From positions 1 through 6,732 of the forward strand of contig CAYPEK010000166.1 in the NCBI GenBank assembly GCA_964409645.1: a stretch of 6,732 bases of DNA, read 5' to 3'. Within the stretch, counting starts at the first letter, position 1, and each line of letters opens with the position of its first letter. Source of the stretch: CAYPEK01 sp964409645. Lineage in GTDB: Bacteria; UBP15; UBA6099. The notes beneath the pieces are model-generated. The model ran no database searches. It was given only the letters and a program-made list of their open reading frames with translations, and was not told the DNA's origin. This document shows, piece after piece, positions 1-5,699 of the stretch. Made by a program: the position numbers and the translations under genes.

Positions 1-118
1 TGAAAAGGTTACCGGAGCCAACCGGAACACAATCAAATTCCATCTGAAGAAACTGTCGGCATCCGGCCTCCTGAAACAAAAAGGAACCGGCCGCGGTACG
101 TGGTATGAATGTATTTAA
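1..118 (+). CDS. C-terminal fragment of a winged-helix protein (5' end outside window)
   Basis: An open frame enters from the left edge (first whole codon at 2) and stops at TAA 116-118, giving 38 residues. They begin EKVTGANRNTIKFHLKKL, continue with SASGLL and end in GRGTWYECI. The order is a recognition-helix-like stretch (NRNTIKFHLKKL), a short turn (SASGLLKQKG) and a beta-wing-like end (GTGRGTWY). This is the usual C-terminal winged helix-turn-helix of Fic/DOC-type AMP transferases and of AlbA_2/AAA_4-type ATP-dependent regulators, both of which often end in a GxGRGTxY motif. Which of these is fused upstream cannot be decided here. Inferred role: DNA binding or self-regulation by the C-terminal domain. 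It runs in the same direction as the unknown gene at 186-809, 67 bp away, but no shared operon is evident. Confidence 0.7.
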   Translation, partial: EKVTGANRNTIKFHLKKLSASGLLKQKGTGRGTWYECI

Positions 119-185
119 ATAATGCTAAATCATAAAACGAAAAGTCGTATTATACATTGTTAATACAGTGAAAGGTTAAAATATT

Positions 186-809
186 ATGGATCACAAATAT
201 TCAGAAAATGAATTGCTTGAGAAACTAAAACAACAGATGCGTTTCTTGAAGACTTCTTGTGACATATTCGATCAAGGTAACACTGAAGAGGCGATAAGGC
301 TTTCTACTACTATCCGTATACTTGCCCATGATACGAAAAATTCAAGATCATTATTGCATCAAATAAATAAAAAGAAAATGAAATTTTATGATACGTCATC
401 TCAGTATTCACCAACTAATCTATTACCACATCAAGGATTGTGTTTTATAAGAATGGGACCTTTGGGAGCTGATGTAGTAGCACGATTGAGTGCCCCTCCT
501 CCAGATAGAAGCATCGAGAAGATAGATTTTAATCAATGGTGGGAAGGAATTGTTATTTCCGATAGTCATAGAAATGTTTTTTGTAGAAAGGATCTAGTTC
601 TATCTGCTGCTGATAAAGATGGCGGAGCCCACATTGATCCACAAATTGACGAAAAATATTTCAATCTCGCAAGTGCGAGCACATTTGGATGGATATATAT
701 TAATGCAAACAAGAAATGTTTTTTTAACAATCCAATATTACAGAGCATACGGCAAATTGCTTATGAAATTGAAAAATCAATTTGGGATGAATTCCCTTCA
801 TTGAAATAG
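186..809 (+). CDS. conserved hypothetical protein with a DKDGGAH motif, 207 aa
   Basis: I do not recognise a named function. The protein is soluble, with no signal peptide or membrane segment. Residues 1-30 look helical and charged. Residues 41-57 (TTIRILAHDTKNSRSLL) form a block in which R44, H48 and D49 stand out. A WW pair sits at 118-119, followed by R134-K135 and a DKDGGAHIDPQID block at 143-155. From memory, TxIRxLxHDT and ADKDGGAHxD recur together in uncharacterised bacterial proteins of about 200 residues, so this looks like a complete member of a hypothetical family. Conserved His/Asp/Arg would suit a catalytic or metal-binding role, but that is speculation. The ATG at 186 follows a weak AAAGG about 11 nt upstream. 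Codon use is clearly AT-rich, unlike mutS2 and the flagellins, which suggests horizontal acquisition with the left-edge gene. Confidence 0.75.
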   Translation: MDHKYSENELLEKLKQQMRFLKTSCDIFDQGNTEEAIRLSTTIRILAHDTKNSRSLLHQINKKKMKFYDTSSQYSPTNLLPHQGLCFIRMGPLGADVVARLSAPPPDRSIEKIDFNQWWEGIVISDSHRNVFCRKDLVLSAADKDGGAHIDPQIDEKYFNLASASTFGWIYINANKKCFFNNPILQSIRQIAYEIEKSIWDEFPSLK

Positions 810-1045
810 GTGCTTTATTAGTGGAAATCTTGGCCTTCTTATCCTACATGAAGACTTGAATAGTTTCGAGAACCTTTTTCGCTTTCTTTGTGATAAGAAT
901 TAGCTCTTTAGAGTGCGCATGCGTGACAAGCCCTTCTTTCAGTTCCAATATTACCCAAATCAGTTGAGCACATTAGAAAGTGACAAAAATCCCTGCCGCT
1001 TGTGATTTGTAGATAAAGTTACAACAATACCGAAAACATCTCTCA
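810..1045. other. convergent spacer, no gene recognised
   Basis: These 236 bp lie between the 3' ends of the unknown plus-strand gene and mutS2. I see no convincing ORF and no GC-rich hairpin with a T-tract, so neither gene has an obvious intrinsic terminator here. The only symmetry is an 8-bp inverted repeat, TTCTTATC at 836-843 and GATAAGAA at 892-899, with 48 bp between the arms, and a short palindrome CGCATGCG at 916-923. Either could be chance. The base composition is AT-rich like the gene to the left and changes abruptly inside the end of mutS2. Confidence 0.5.
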
Positions 1046-3400
1046 CTATTCGGACAAATATATCTTCGTGGCGCCGATGCCGCCCTGACGCAGGTCACAC
1101 GACTCGAACCTGCTCACGAATGTGTTTGTGGGCAGATATTCATGGACCGCCTTGAGCAGCGCGCCTGTGCCGATGCCGTGTATGATGCGCGCTTCCTTCG
1201 CCCCAGCCATAGCCAGCGTGCCGATCTCTTTTTCGAGTTGGTCTATCGCCTCCGCCGCGCGGAGCCCGCGCAGGTCGATCTCCGTGCGCGCTTCCGACTT
1301 CGCCTTGAGGATGAAACGCGTGTGATCCCTCGATTTCGGCAGCGGCGGCAGCGAGTCGGCGTCGGGGAGCATCAGGTTGTTAGCGTCCGTCGTAACCCGG
1401 AAATCGCCGAGTGTGACCGCGACACGCCCCTTCTTGTCCGGTTTCGATGATAAGAAGACCTCTTCGCCGGTGTCGCGCAGCAGGTACCGCTCGCCCTCTT
1501 TCAGCGCCGCCGGGTCGGCCGGCCGGCCCTTCCTTCGAGGTCGCGCCTGTTGTTGCTTTTTAGCTATCTTCGTCTCTTCCCGTTTTATCTCTCCCTTAAC
1601 CGCAGCCGCCGCGGGCAGCGACGCCGCGCGTTTTGCCACCCGCAATATTTCGTCGCATCTCTCGCGAGTATCCTGAAGTATCTCTTCAGCCTCCGCGTAT
1701 GCCGCCCGCAGTGCTTCCTCGTTCCGTTCCTTCATTTCATCGAGCTCGCGCGTCCGGCTGGTGCGCTCCGACTCTATATTCTTTTTTTCTTTTTCGATGG
1801 ATTCGCGCTCGATCCGCAGATACGATTTCATCTCTTCGAGTTCTTTAATCAGCCTCTCGGTCATTCTTGCTTGCGATGACAGGTACTCACGCGCGGAATC
1901 CAGAAGCTGTGCGTCGAAGCCGACCCGCTCGGCGATCTCGAGCGCGTAGCTTTTGCCGGGCATACCGGTCTCCACCTTAAACGCAGGTGTGCGCGTTCGT
2001 TCGTTGAAAACCATGCGCGCGTTCTCAGCGCCCGGTGTCACCGTGGCGAATGTTTTCAGTCCGCTGTGGTGCGAAGTTGCGAGAGTGACCGCGCCGCGCG
2101 TCATGATCTCTTTAAGTATCCCGCACGCGAGCGCTGTGCCTTCTTCGGGATCGGTTCCGGCGCATATTTCGTCTATGAGAGCGAGACAGCCCGGCTTCGC
2201 ACGTCCTATCGACCAGAGGACTTCTTTCAAATGCGATGAAAACGTGCTGAGGTTGTCCTCGACACTCTGCTCGTCGCCGATCACGGCGAAAATGTCCTCG
2301 AAGACAGGCAACGAAGCGTCCACTGCGGGAACGTGCAGGCCGGACTGCGCCATTAATTGAAACAACCCGATCATTTTCAGCGTTACCGTCTTACCGCCCG
2401 CGTTCGGGCCGGTGAGAATGAGCGTTTTGATCGGACCGCCGACTGATACGTCGATCGGGATCGGTTCCGACGTCAGAAGCGGATGGCGGCCGCCGACGAT
2501 GCGCACTTCGTCGCCGGTTGTTATCTCCGGCTCTACCGCACCGAGCGCAGCGCTGAAGCGTCCGCGCGCAAGCAGACTGTCCAGCTCACCGAGCGAGTCC
2601 ACCGAGTCTCCTATCTCATCGGCGTGCTCCGCGAGCGATGCCGACAGGTCACGCAGTATGCGGAGCGCCTCGGCCTTCTCCGCGAGCCGCTCGCGGGTGA
2701 GTTTGTTGTTCTCCGAGACCAGTTCAAACGGTTCAACGAACGACGATGCACCGGACGATGAACGATCCTGCAGCACCCACTGGCCACGCGTCAGACTTTC
2801 AGACCTGATGGATATGACGAATCGGCCGTTGCGGACTGTCACAATTTTATCCTGTACGATCGAGTCCATGGACGGTTCGTTTACGAGTCTGCGAAGATTG
2901 TCCGGAATCTCTCGTTCGAGCTCTCGGATGTTCTTGCGAGTTTTCGAAAGCAGCGGCGACGCCGAGTCTTTCAACTGCCCCTTTTCGTCGATGGCACGGT
3001 CGATAGCTCGCGCGATCGCAGTGCCCGCGTACAATCTGCTCCGCAGTTCGTCTATAGTCGGGTACTCACCGGGCGGCAGCCGCTCGCCTTTCACATCTGC
3101 GGCGAAAAGCAACGCCTTTTTGAAGGCGTCGAGCTCGAACGGTTCGAGCACCTGCCCGTTTTCGAGTTTGTACATCGGCTCATCGAGGTCCGGCATCGAG
3201 CGGAAATCCCACAGCGTGCCCTTGGTATCCGCGAAACGGCGCGACTCAGTCGTTTGAGCAAGCGCCTCTTTTATCGTTTCGACATCCGTGATGGGAGTCA
3301 TCTCCGCGGCATATCCGCGTCCCGCCTCGCTGCCGCAATAATCCTGAAGTCTCGAAACTATCTTAGGAAATTCGAGCTTTTGAATAGCTTTGTAATTCAT
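1046..3400 (-). CDS. mutS2: MutS2 family ATPase with C-terminal Smr domain (RqcU-like), 784 aa
   Basis: Full-length MutS2; the Bacillus protein is about the same size. Residues 1-320 are the core and lever region, with no mismatch-recognition domain, as expected. The ATPase follows: Walker A GPNAGGKT at 331-338, signature STFSSHLKEV at 385-394, Walker B LALIDE at 406-411 followed by ICAGTDPEEG, and H-loop TSHH at 442-445. A long charged coiled coil (about 505-595), a basic linker (600-628) and a KOW-like beta segment (635-680) precede the Smr domain (705-784). That domain has IDLRG at 708-712 and HGIGTG at 741-746, both nuclease-type motifs. Known family roles are splitting collided ribosomes in Bacillus and suppressing recombination in Helicobacter. 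MNYKAIQKLEF matches the family N-terminus, so this ATG is right, although the nearest Shine-Dalgarno (AAAGG) is 13 nt away. The residues after Walker B read EICAGTD rather than the usual ELGAGTD. It reads in the same direction as the flagellins but is insulated by a terminator. Confidence 0.97.
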   Translation of the reverse strand: MNYKAIQKLEFPKIVSRLQDYCGSEAGRGYAAEMTPITDVETIKEALAQTTESRRFADTKGTLWDFRSMPDLDEPMYKLENGQVLEPFELDAFKKALLFAADVKGERLPPGEYPTIDELRSRLYAGTAIARAIDRAIDEKGQLKDSASPLLSKTRKNIRELEREIPDNLRRLVNEPSMDSIVQDKIVTVRNGRFVISIRSESLTRGQWVLQDRSSSGASSFVEPFELVSENNKLTRERLAEKAEALRILRDLSASLAEHADEIGDSVDSLGELDSLLARGRFSAALGAVEPEITTGDEVRIVGGRHPLLTSEPIPIDVSVGGPIKTLILTGPNAGGKTVTLKMIGLFQLMAQSGLHVPAVDASLPVFEDIFAVIGDEQSVEDNLSTFSSHLKEVLWSIGRAKPGCLALIDEICAGTDPEEGTALACGILKEIMTRGAVTLATSHHSGLKTFATVTPGAENARMVFNERTRTPAFKVETGMPGKSYALEIAERVGFDAQLLDSAREYLSSQARMTERLIKELEEMKSYLRIERESIEKEKKNIESERTSRTRELDEMKERNEEALRAAYAEAEEILQDTRERCDEILRVAKRAASLPAAAAVKGEIKREETKIAKKQQQARPRRKGRPADPAALKEGERYLLRDTGEEVFLSSKPDKKGRVAVTLGDFRVTTDANNLMLPDADSLPPLPKSRDHTRFILKAKSEARTEIDLRGLRAAEAIDQLEKEIGTLAMAGAKEARIIHGIGTGALLKAVHEYLPTNTFVSRFESCDLRQGGIGATKIYLSE

Positions 3401-3447
3401 AAAACCAAGCGCGCCTTTCTTCCCGGCGGAAACTGCCGCCGTACAAT

Positions 3448-3476
3448 GTTATAGCCAATTTCCGAACAATTGACAC
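3448..3476 (-). promoter_or_regulatory. candidate sigma-70-type promoter of mutS2
   Basis: On the minus strand, GTGTCA (3476-3471, 4/6 to TTGACA) and TATAAC (3453-3448, 5/6 to TATAAT) are separated by exactly 17 bp. Transcription would start near 3441, giving a leader of about 40 nt. Its first bases could fold into a small hairpin (GGCGG 3425-3429 with CCGCC 3436-3440). The site lies just beyond the flagellin terminator, which fits independent transcription of mutS2. An inverted repeat TGTTT/AAACA at 3478-3490 abuts the -35 element and could be an operator. Prediction from motif match only. Confidence 0.45.
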
Positions 3477-3510
3477 TTGTTTTCGAAACAGAGGCGCATT
3501 GTGAGATGTG

Positions 3511-3552
3511 TTTAAAAAGAAAGGCGCCCCTGCCGCCTAAACGGAGGGGCGC
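3511..3552 (-). terminator. intrinsic terminator of the flagellin gene at 3588-4421
   Basis: A perfect 8-bp stem pairs GCGCCCCT (3524-3531) with AGGGGCGC (3545-3552). On the minus strand it is followed by CTTTCTTTTTAAA (3523-3511), a T-rich tail. It begins 36 nt after the flagellin TGA. The plus side is also followed by a T-rich stretch (3553-3563), so it might work in both directions, though no plus-strand gene ends here. It separates the flagellin from the mutS2 promoter. Confidence 0.9.
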
Positions 3553-3587
3553 ACTTTTCTTTACGATACCGAATTTTAATTCAGCGA

Positions 3588-4421
3588 TCACTCCAACAGT
3601 TGCAGAACCGTCTGCGGCTGAGCGTTGGCCTGCGCGAGAATCGCGGTGCCCGTCTGCTGCAGAATCTGCAAGCGTGTGAACTCGGATATTTCGGAAGCCA
3701 TGTCGGCATCCATGATCCTGCTCTTCGCCGAGGAGATGTTGATGTCTTCCGCGCTGAGATCGTTGATGATGTACTCAAGTCTTCTCTCCTGAATACCGAG
3801 AGAAGCGCGCACGTCAGAGACCTGATTGAGTGCGCTGTTGACGAGATCGATCGCCGCCTGCGCGCTTGCCGCAACCTGAAGCGAGCAAACCGCCGCTCCG
3901 CTCAGTCCGATCGAGCCCGCCGCCATGCTCTTGATGTACGTTGTGAGCCGGAAGTTCGTTCCGTTGTCCGGCCCGATCTGCAGGGCGCGAGTGCTGAATG
4001 TGCCGTCGAACAGCACCTTCGTGTTGAACGTGACAGCATTCGATTTTCGCGTGATTTCGCTGTGAAGCGACTGATACTCGCTGTCGAGCCTTGCGAGGTC
4101 GTCCGAAGTCAGAGTGGCTTCGTTCGCCGCGCGGACCGCGAGGTCACGCATGCGCAGAAGAATGTCCTGCGTTTCTGACAAAGCGCCGTCCGCGGTTTCG
4201 ATCAGGTTGATTCCGTCTTCAGCATTCTGAATCGCCGTCTCGATGCCGCCGATCTGCGCTTCCATGCCCTTCGCGATCGCAAGACCGCTCGGATCGTCCT
4301 TTGCCGAGTTAATTTTCAGGCCGGACGATAACCGCTGCAGCGATGTTGACAATCCGAGGTTAGTCAGCCTTAAATTGTTCAGGCCGACTAAAGCGCTGAT
4401 ATTTGTGTTTACTACTGTCAT
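3588..4421 (-). CDS. fliC: flagellin, 277 aa (first complete copy)
   Basis: Filament subunit of the flagellum, exported without a signal peptide through the flagellar type III apparatus. Residues 1-140 form the N-terminal D0/D1 part, with MTVVNTNISAL and the family hallmark LSSGLKINSAKDDPSGLAIA at 31-50. Residues about 200-277 form the C-terminal D1/D0 part, with VRASLGIQERRLEYIIN (204-220), SRIMDADMASE and a hydrophobic end (VLQLLE). The centre is only about 60 residues, so the outer D2/D3 domains are essentially absent; Bacillus Hag is about 304 and E. coli FliC about 498. One cysteine (C179) lies in the centre, uncommon for a flagellin. The frame stays open upstream to 4532, but the ATG at 4421 has a GGAGGT Shine-Dalgarno 7 nt away and gives the family N-terminus and the same length as its neighbour. 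It probably co-polymerises with the paralogues. Confidence 0.97.
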   Translation of the reverse strand: MTVVNTNISALVGLNNLRLTNLGLSTSLQRLSSGLKINSAKDDPSGLAIAKGMEAQIGGIETAIQNAEDGINLIETADGALSETQDILLRMRDLAVRAANEATLTSDDLARLDSEYQSLHSEITRKSNAVTFNTKVLFDGTFSTRALQIGPDNGTNFRLTTYIKSMAAGSIGLSGAAVCSLQVAASAQAAIDLVNSALNQVSDVRASLGIQERRLEYIINDLSAEDINISSAKSRIMDADMASEISEFTRLQILQQTGTAILAQANAQPQTVLQLLE

Positions 4422-4428
4422 TTCAATG

Positions 4429-4441
4429 ACCTCCATCCTTG
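4429..4441 (-). promoter_or_regulatory. Shine-Dalgarno overlapping a CsrA-consensus-like site
   Basis: GGAGGT (4434-4429) lies 7 nt before the flagellin ATG and sets its start. Overlapping it is CAAGGATGG (4441-4433). Its first eight bases fit the CARGGAUG core of the published CsrA SELEX consensus (RUACARGGAUGU). A protein bound here would cover the Shine-Dalgarno and block translation. The Shine-Dalgarno is certain; the CsrA reading is inferred. Confidence 0.6.
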
Positions 4442-4451
4442 AGTTAGTCAG

Positions 4452-4475
4452 TGGCGAAGTTTCCCTACCCCGCCA
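4452..4475 (-). promoter_or_regulatory. hexaloop hairpin (AGGGAA loop) upstream of the flagellin Shine-Dalgarno
   Basis: In minus-strand RNA, TGGCGGGGT (4475-4467) pairs with ACTTCGCCA (4460-4452) over 9 bp, two of them G-U, around the loop AGGGAA (4466-4461). A further CAG/CTG pairing (4449-4451 with 4478-4480) extends the base. It ends 17 nt before the Shine-Dalgarno. The two wobble pairs would be A-C mismatches in plus-strand RNA, so the structure belongs to the flagellin transcript. The other flagellin leader has a counterpart at 5659-5678. Confidence 0.65.
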
Positions 4476-4745
4476 AACTGGTTTTCCGGGTGCTTTTCCC
4501 CCGGGAAACTGCCGTGGGCTGACTTCCCACAAGCCCCGGCATTAATCCCCGGGTGCGTGGTCCCGAATTCAGCCTGAACGACCGTATGACCGGCTCATCC
4601 GCCGGATTTACTTCCCTCTGTTCCAGTGGGGAAGATGGCAGCCGTTTGGGCGGCTCGGCATAACACCATGTCGCTCGTTCCGGTTTCCATCATTAACGGC
4701 CGTTCTTCCTCCCAAGCGCACTATTTGTGCGCTTTCAAGAACCAC

Positions 4746-4780
4746 CAGAGGTATCTCCCATACCGAGAGACGATCCTCTG
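4746..4780 (-). other. hairpin just downstream of the second flagellin, no T-tract
   Basis: CAGAGG (RNA 5' arm, 4780-4775) pairs with CCTCTG (4751-4746). An inner TCTC/GAGA helix (4770-4767 with 4757-4754) is set off by a small internal loop. It starts 11 nt after the flagellin stop, where a terminator would be expected, but the following sequence (GTGGTTCTTG) is not T-rich. It may stabilise or mark the 3' end of the mRNA rather than terminate it, leaving read-through into the next flagellin possible. Confidence 0.4.
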
Positions 4781-4790
4781 TTCAGACTTC

Positions 4791-5624
4791 TTACTGCAGC
4801 AACTGCAATACTGTCTGCGGCTGCGCGTTGGCCTGTGCGAGAATCGCGGTGCCTGTCTGCTGGAGTATCTGTAGTCTAGTGAACTCGGATATTTCGGAAG
4901 CCATGTCGGCGTCCATGATCCGGCTCTTTGCAGCAGAGATATTGATGTCTTCCGCGCTCAGGTCGTTGATGATGTACTCTAAGCGGCGTTCCGTGATGCC
5001 CAGAGATGCCCTGATGTCGGAAATGCGGTTGATGCACGAATTGATCGCGCTGATCGTCGCGCACGCGCGGGCCGCTGTCGAAAGCGTGATGGCGGCGGCG
5101 CCGAGCTGCATGACCGCTGTGTTCAGGGTTGAAATCTGGATGGTAAGTCTGAAATTGGTTCCGTTGTCCGGCCCGACCTGAAGAACGTGGCCGGCGTTGA
5201 ATGAGGCATTGAAAAGATTCTTTGTGTTGAACGTCACTGCCTGCGATTTTCTTGCGATTTCGCTTCTCAGAGAGATGTACTCCGAGTTGAGGCGCTGCAG
5301 GTCATCCGAAGTCAGTGTGGCTTCGTTCGCCGCGCGGACCGCGAGGTCGCGCATGCGCAGAAGGATGTCGTGCGTTTCGGACAGAGCGCCGTCCGCGGTT
5401 TCAATCAAGTTGATTCCGTCTTCGGCATTCTGGATCGCCGTCTCGATGCCGCCGATCTGTGCTTCCATCCCTTTCGCGATTGCGAGACCGCTCGGGTCGT
5501 CCTTTGCCGAGTTGATCTTCAGACCTGAAGACAATCTTTCGAGAGACGTCTGCAGTCCGAGATTCGTCAGTCGCAGGTTGTTCATTCCCACGAGAGCACT
5601 TATGTTGGTGTTAATTACTGTCAT
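4791..5624 (-). CDS. fliC: flagellin, 277 aa (second complete copy)
   Basis: Paralogue of the flagellin at 3588-4421, of identical length. The first 140 residues differ at about 14 positions and residues 203-277 at only four. The centre (about 141-200) is clearly divergent and needs a small indel to align. The hallmarks are the same: MTVINTNISAL, LSSGLKINSAKDDPSGLAIA (31-50), ITERRLEYIIN, SRIMDADMASE and end VLQLLQ. It carries two cysteines (C188 and C197), nine residues apart in a probable helix (ARACATISAINSCINRISD); cysteine is rare in flagellins. The ATG at 5624 follows GGAGGA by 7 nt. A leader of up to about 425 nt precedes it and there is no clear intrinsic terminator after it, so it may share a transcript with the next copy. 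Predicted role: filament subunit, secreted by the flagellar export apparatus. Confidence 0.97.
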   Translation of the reverse strand: MTVINTNISALVGMNNLRLTNLGLQTSLERLSSGLKINSAKDDPSGLAIAKGMEAQIGGIETAIQNAEDGINLIETADGALSETHDILLRMRDLAVRAANEATLTSDDLQRLNSEYISLRSEIARKSQAVTFNTKNLFNASFNAGHVLQVGPDNGTNFRLTIQISTLNTAVMQLGAAAITLSTAARACATISAINSCINRISDIRASLGITERRLEYIINDLSAEDINISAAKSRIMDADMASEISEFTRLQILQQTGTAILAQANAQPQTVLQLLQ

Positions 5625-5631
5625 TTGAAGT

Positions 5632-5647
5632 TCCTCCGTCCATGTAT
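5632..5647 (-). promoter_or_regulatory. Shine-Dalgarno with adjoining CsrA-consensus-like site
   Basis: GGAGGA (5637-5632) lies 7 nt before the ATG and fixes the start. ATACATGGACGG (5647-5636) runs into it and matches the published CsrA consensus RUACARGGAUGU at 9 of 12 positions, including all of RUACA and GGA. The arrangement parallels 4429-4441 in the other leader. Confidence 0.6.
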
Positions 5648-5658
5648 TGTGAGCCTGT

Positions 5659-5699
5659 ACCGAGTTTCCTTACTCGGTCCCCCGGTTGTATTCGGGGGA
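5659..5699 (-). promoter_or_regulatory. two abutting hairpins, the second with an AAGGAA hexaloop
   Basis: TCCCCCG/CGGGGGA (7 bp, loop AATACAAC, 5678-5699) is followed directly by ACCGAGT/ACTCGGT (7 bp, loop AAGGAA, 5659-5678). The arms share base 5678, so one terminal pair must open; the helices could stack coaxially. The second hairpin ends 21 nt before the Shine-Dalgarno. It shares the GT/AC closing pairs and the A-A/G-GGAA loop with the hairpin at 4452-4475, while its outer stem is different. Confidence 0.65.

Larger units (their letters stand above)
4422..4790 (-). promoter_or_regulatory. structured 5' leader/spacer with several GGA-loop hairpins
   Basis: This 369-nt gene-free stretch separates two flagellins. 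Read as minus-strand RNA it contains: an 8-bp hairpin AAGCGCAC/GTGCGCTT with loop AAATA (4714-4734); AGCCG/CGGCT (4640-4655); CCGGC/GCCGG with loop GGATGA (4590-4605); CCCGG/CCGGG with loop GGATTAATG (4535-4553); GTGGG/CCCAC (4514-4530); CCGGG/CCCGG with loop GGAAAAGCA (4486-4504); and the hexaloop hairpin at 4452-4475 listed separately. Four loops thus present GGA, the core recognised by CsrA/RsmA. The 4486-4504 hairpin competes with a TTTCC/GGAAA pairing. I found no convincing sigma-28, sigma-54 or sigma-70 promoter, so it may be either a true 5' leader or a spacer read through from the upstream flagellin. A 32-codon ORF exists inside it, but nothing supports translation. Confidence 0.55.

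Noticed and set aside
1122..3257. Many plus-strand ORFs opposite mutS2, the longest 281 codons (2412-3257)
   Set aside because: They are antisense shadows in GC-rich sequence. The minus strand encodes a complete MutS2 with all motifs, and the plus-strand translations have the low-complexity Ser/Arg-rich look of shadows.
3470..3475. Perfect TTGACA on the plus strand
   Set aside because: No -10-like hexamer lies 16-18 bp downstream (GGCGCA at 17) and no plus-strand gene follows.
3397..3591. A 64-codon minus-strand ORF overlapping the mutS2 start by 4 bp
   Set aside because: It reads through the flagellin terminator hairpin and the mutS2 promoter, has no recognisable features, and the ATGA overlap is likely chance.
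4422..4532. An N-terminally extended flagellin starting upstream in the leader
   Set aside because: The extension (MWEVSPRQF...) is unlike any flagellin N-terminus. The ATG at 4421 has a well-spaced Shine-Dalgarno, and the second copy starts at the equivalent position.
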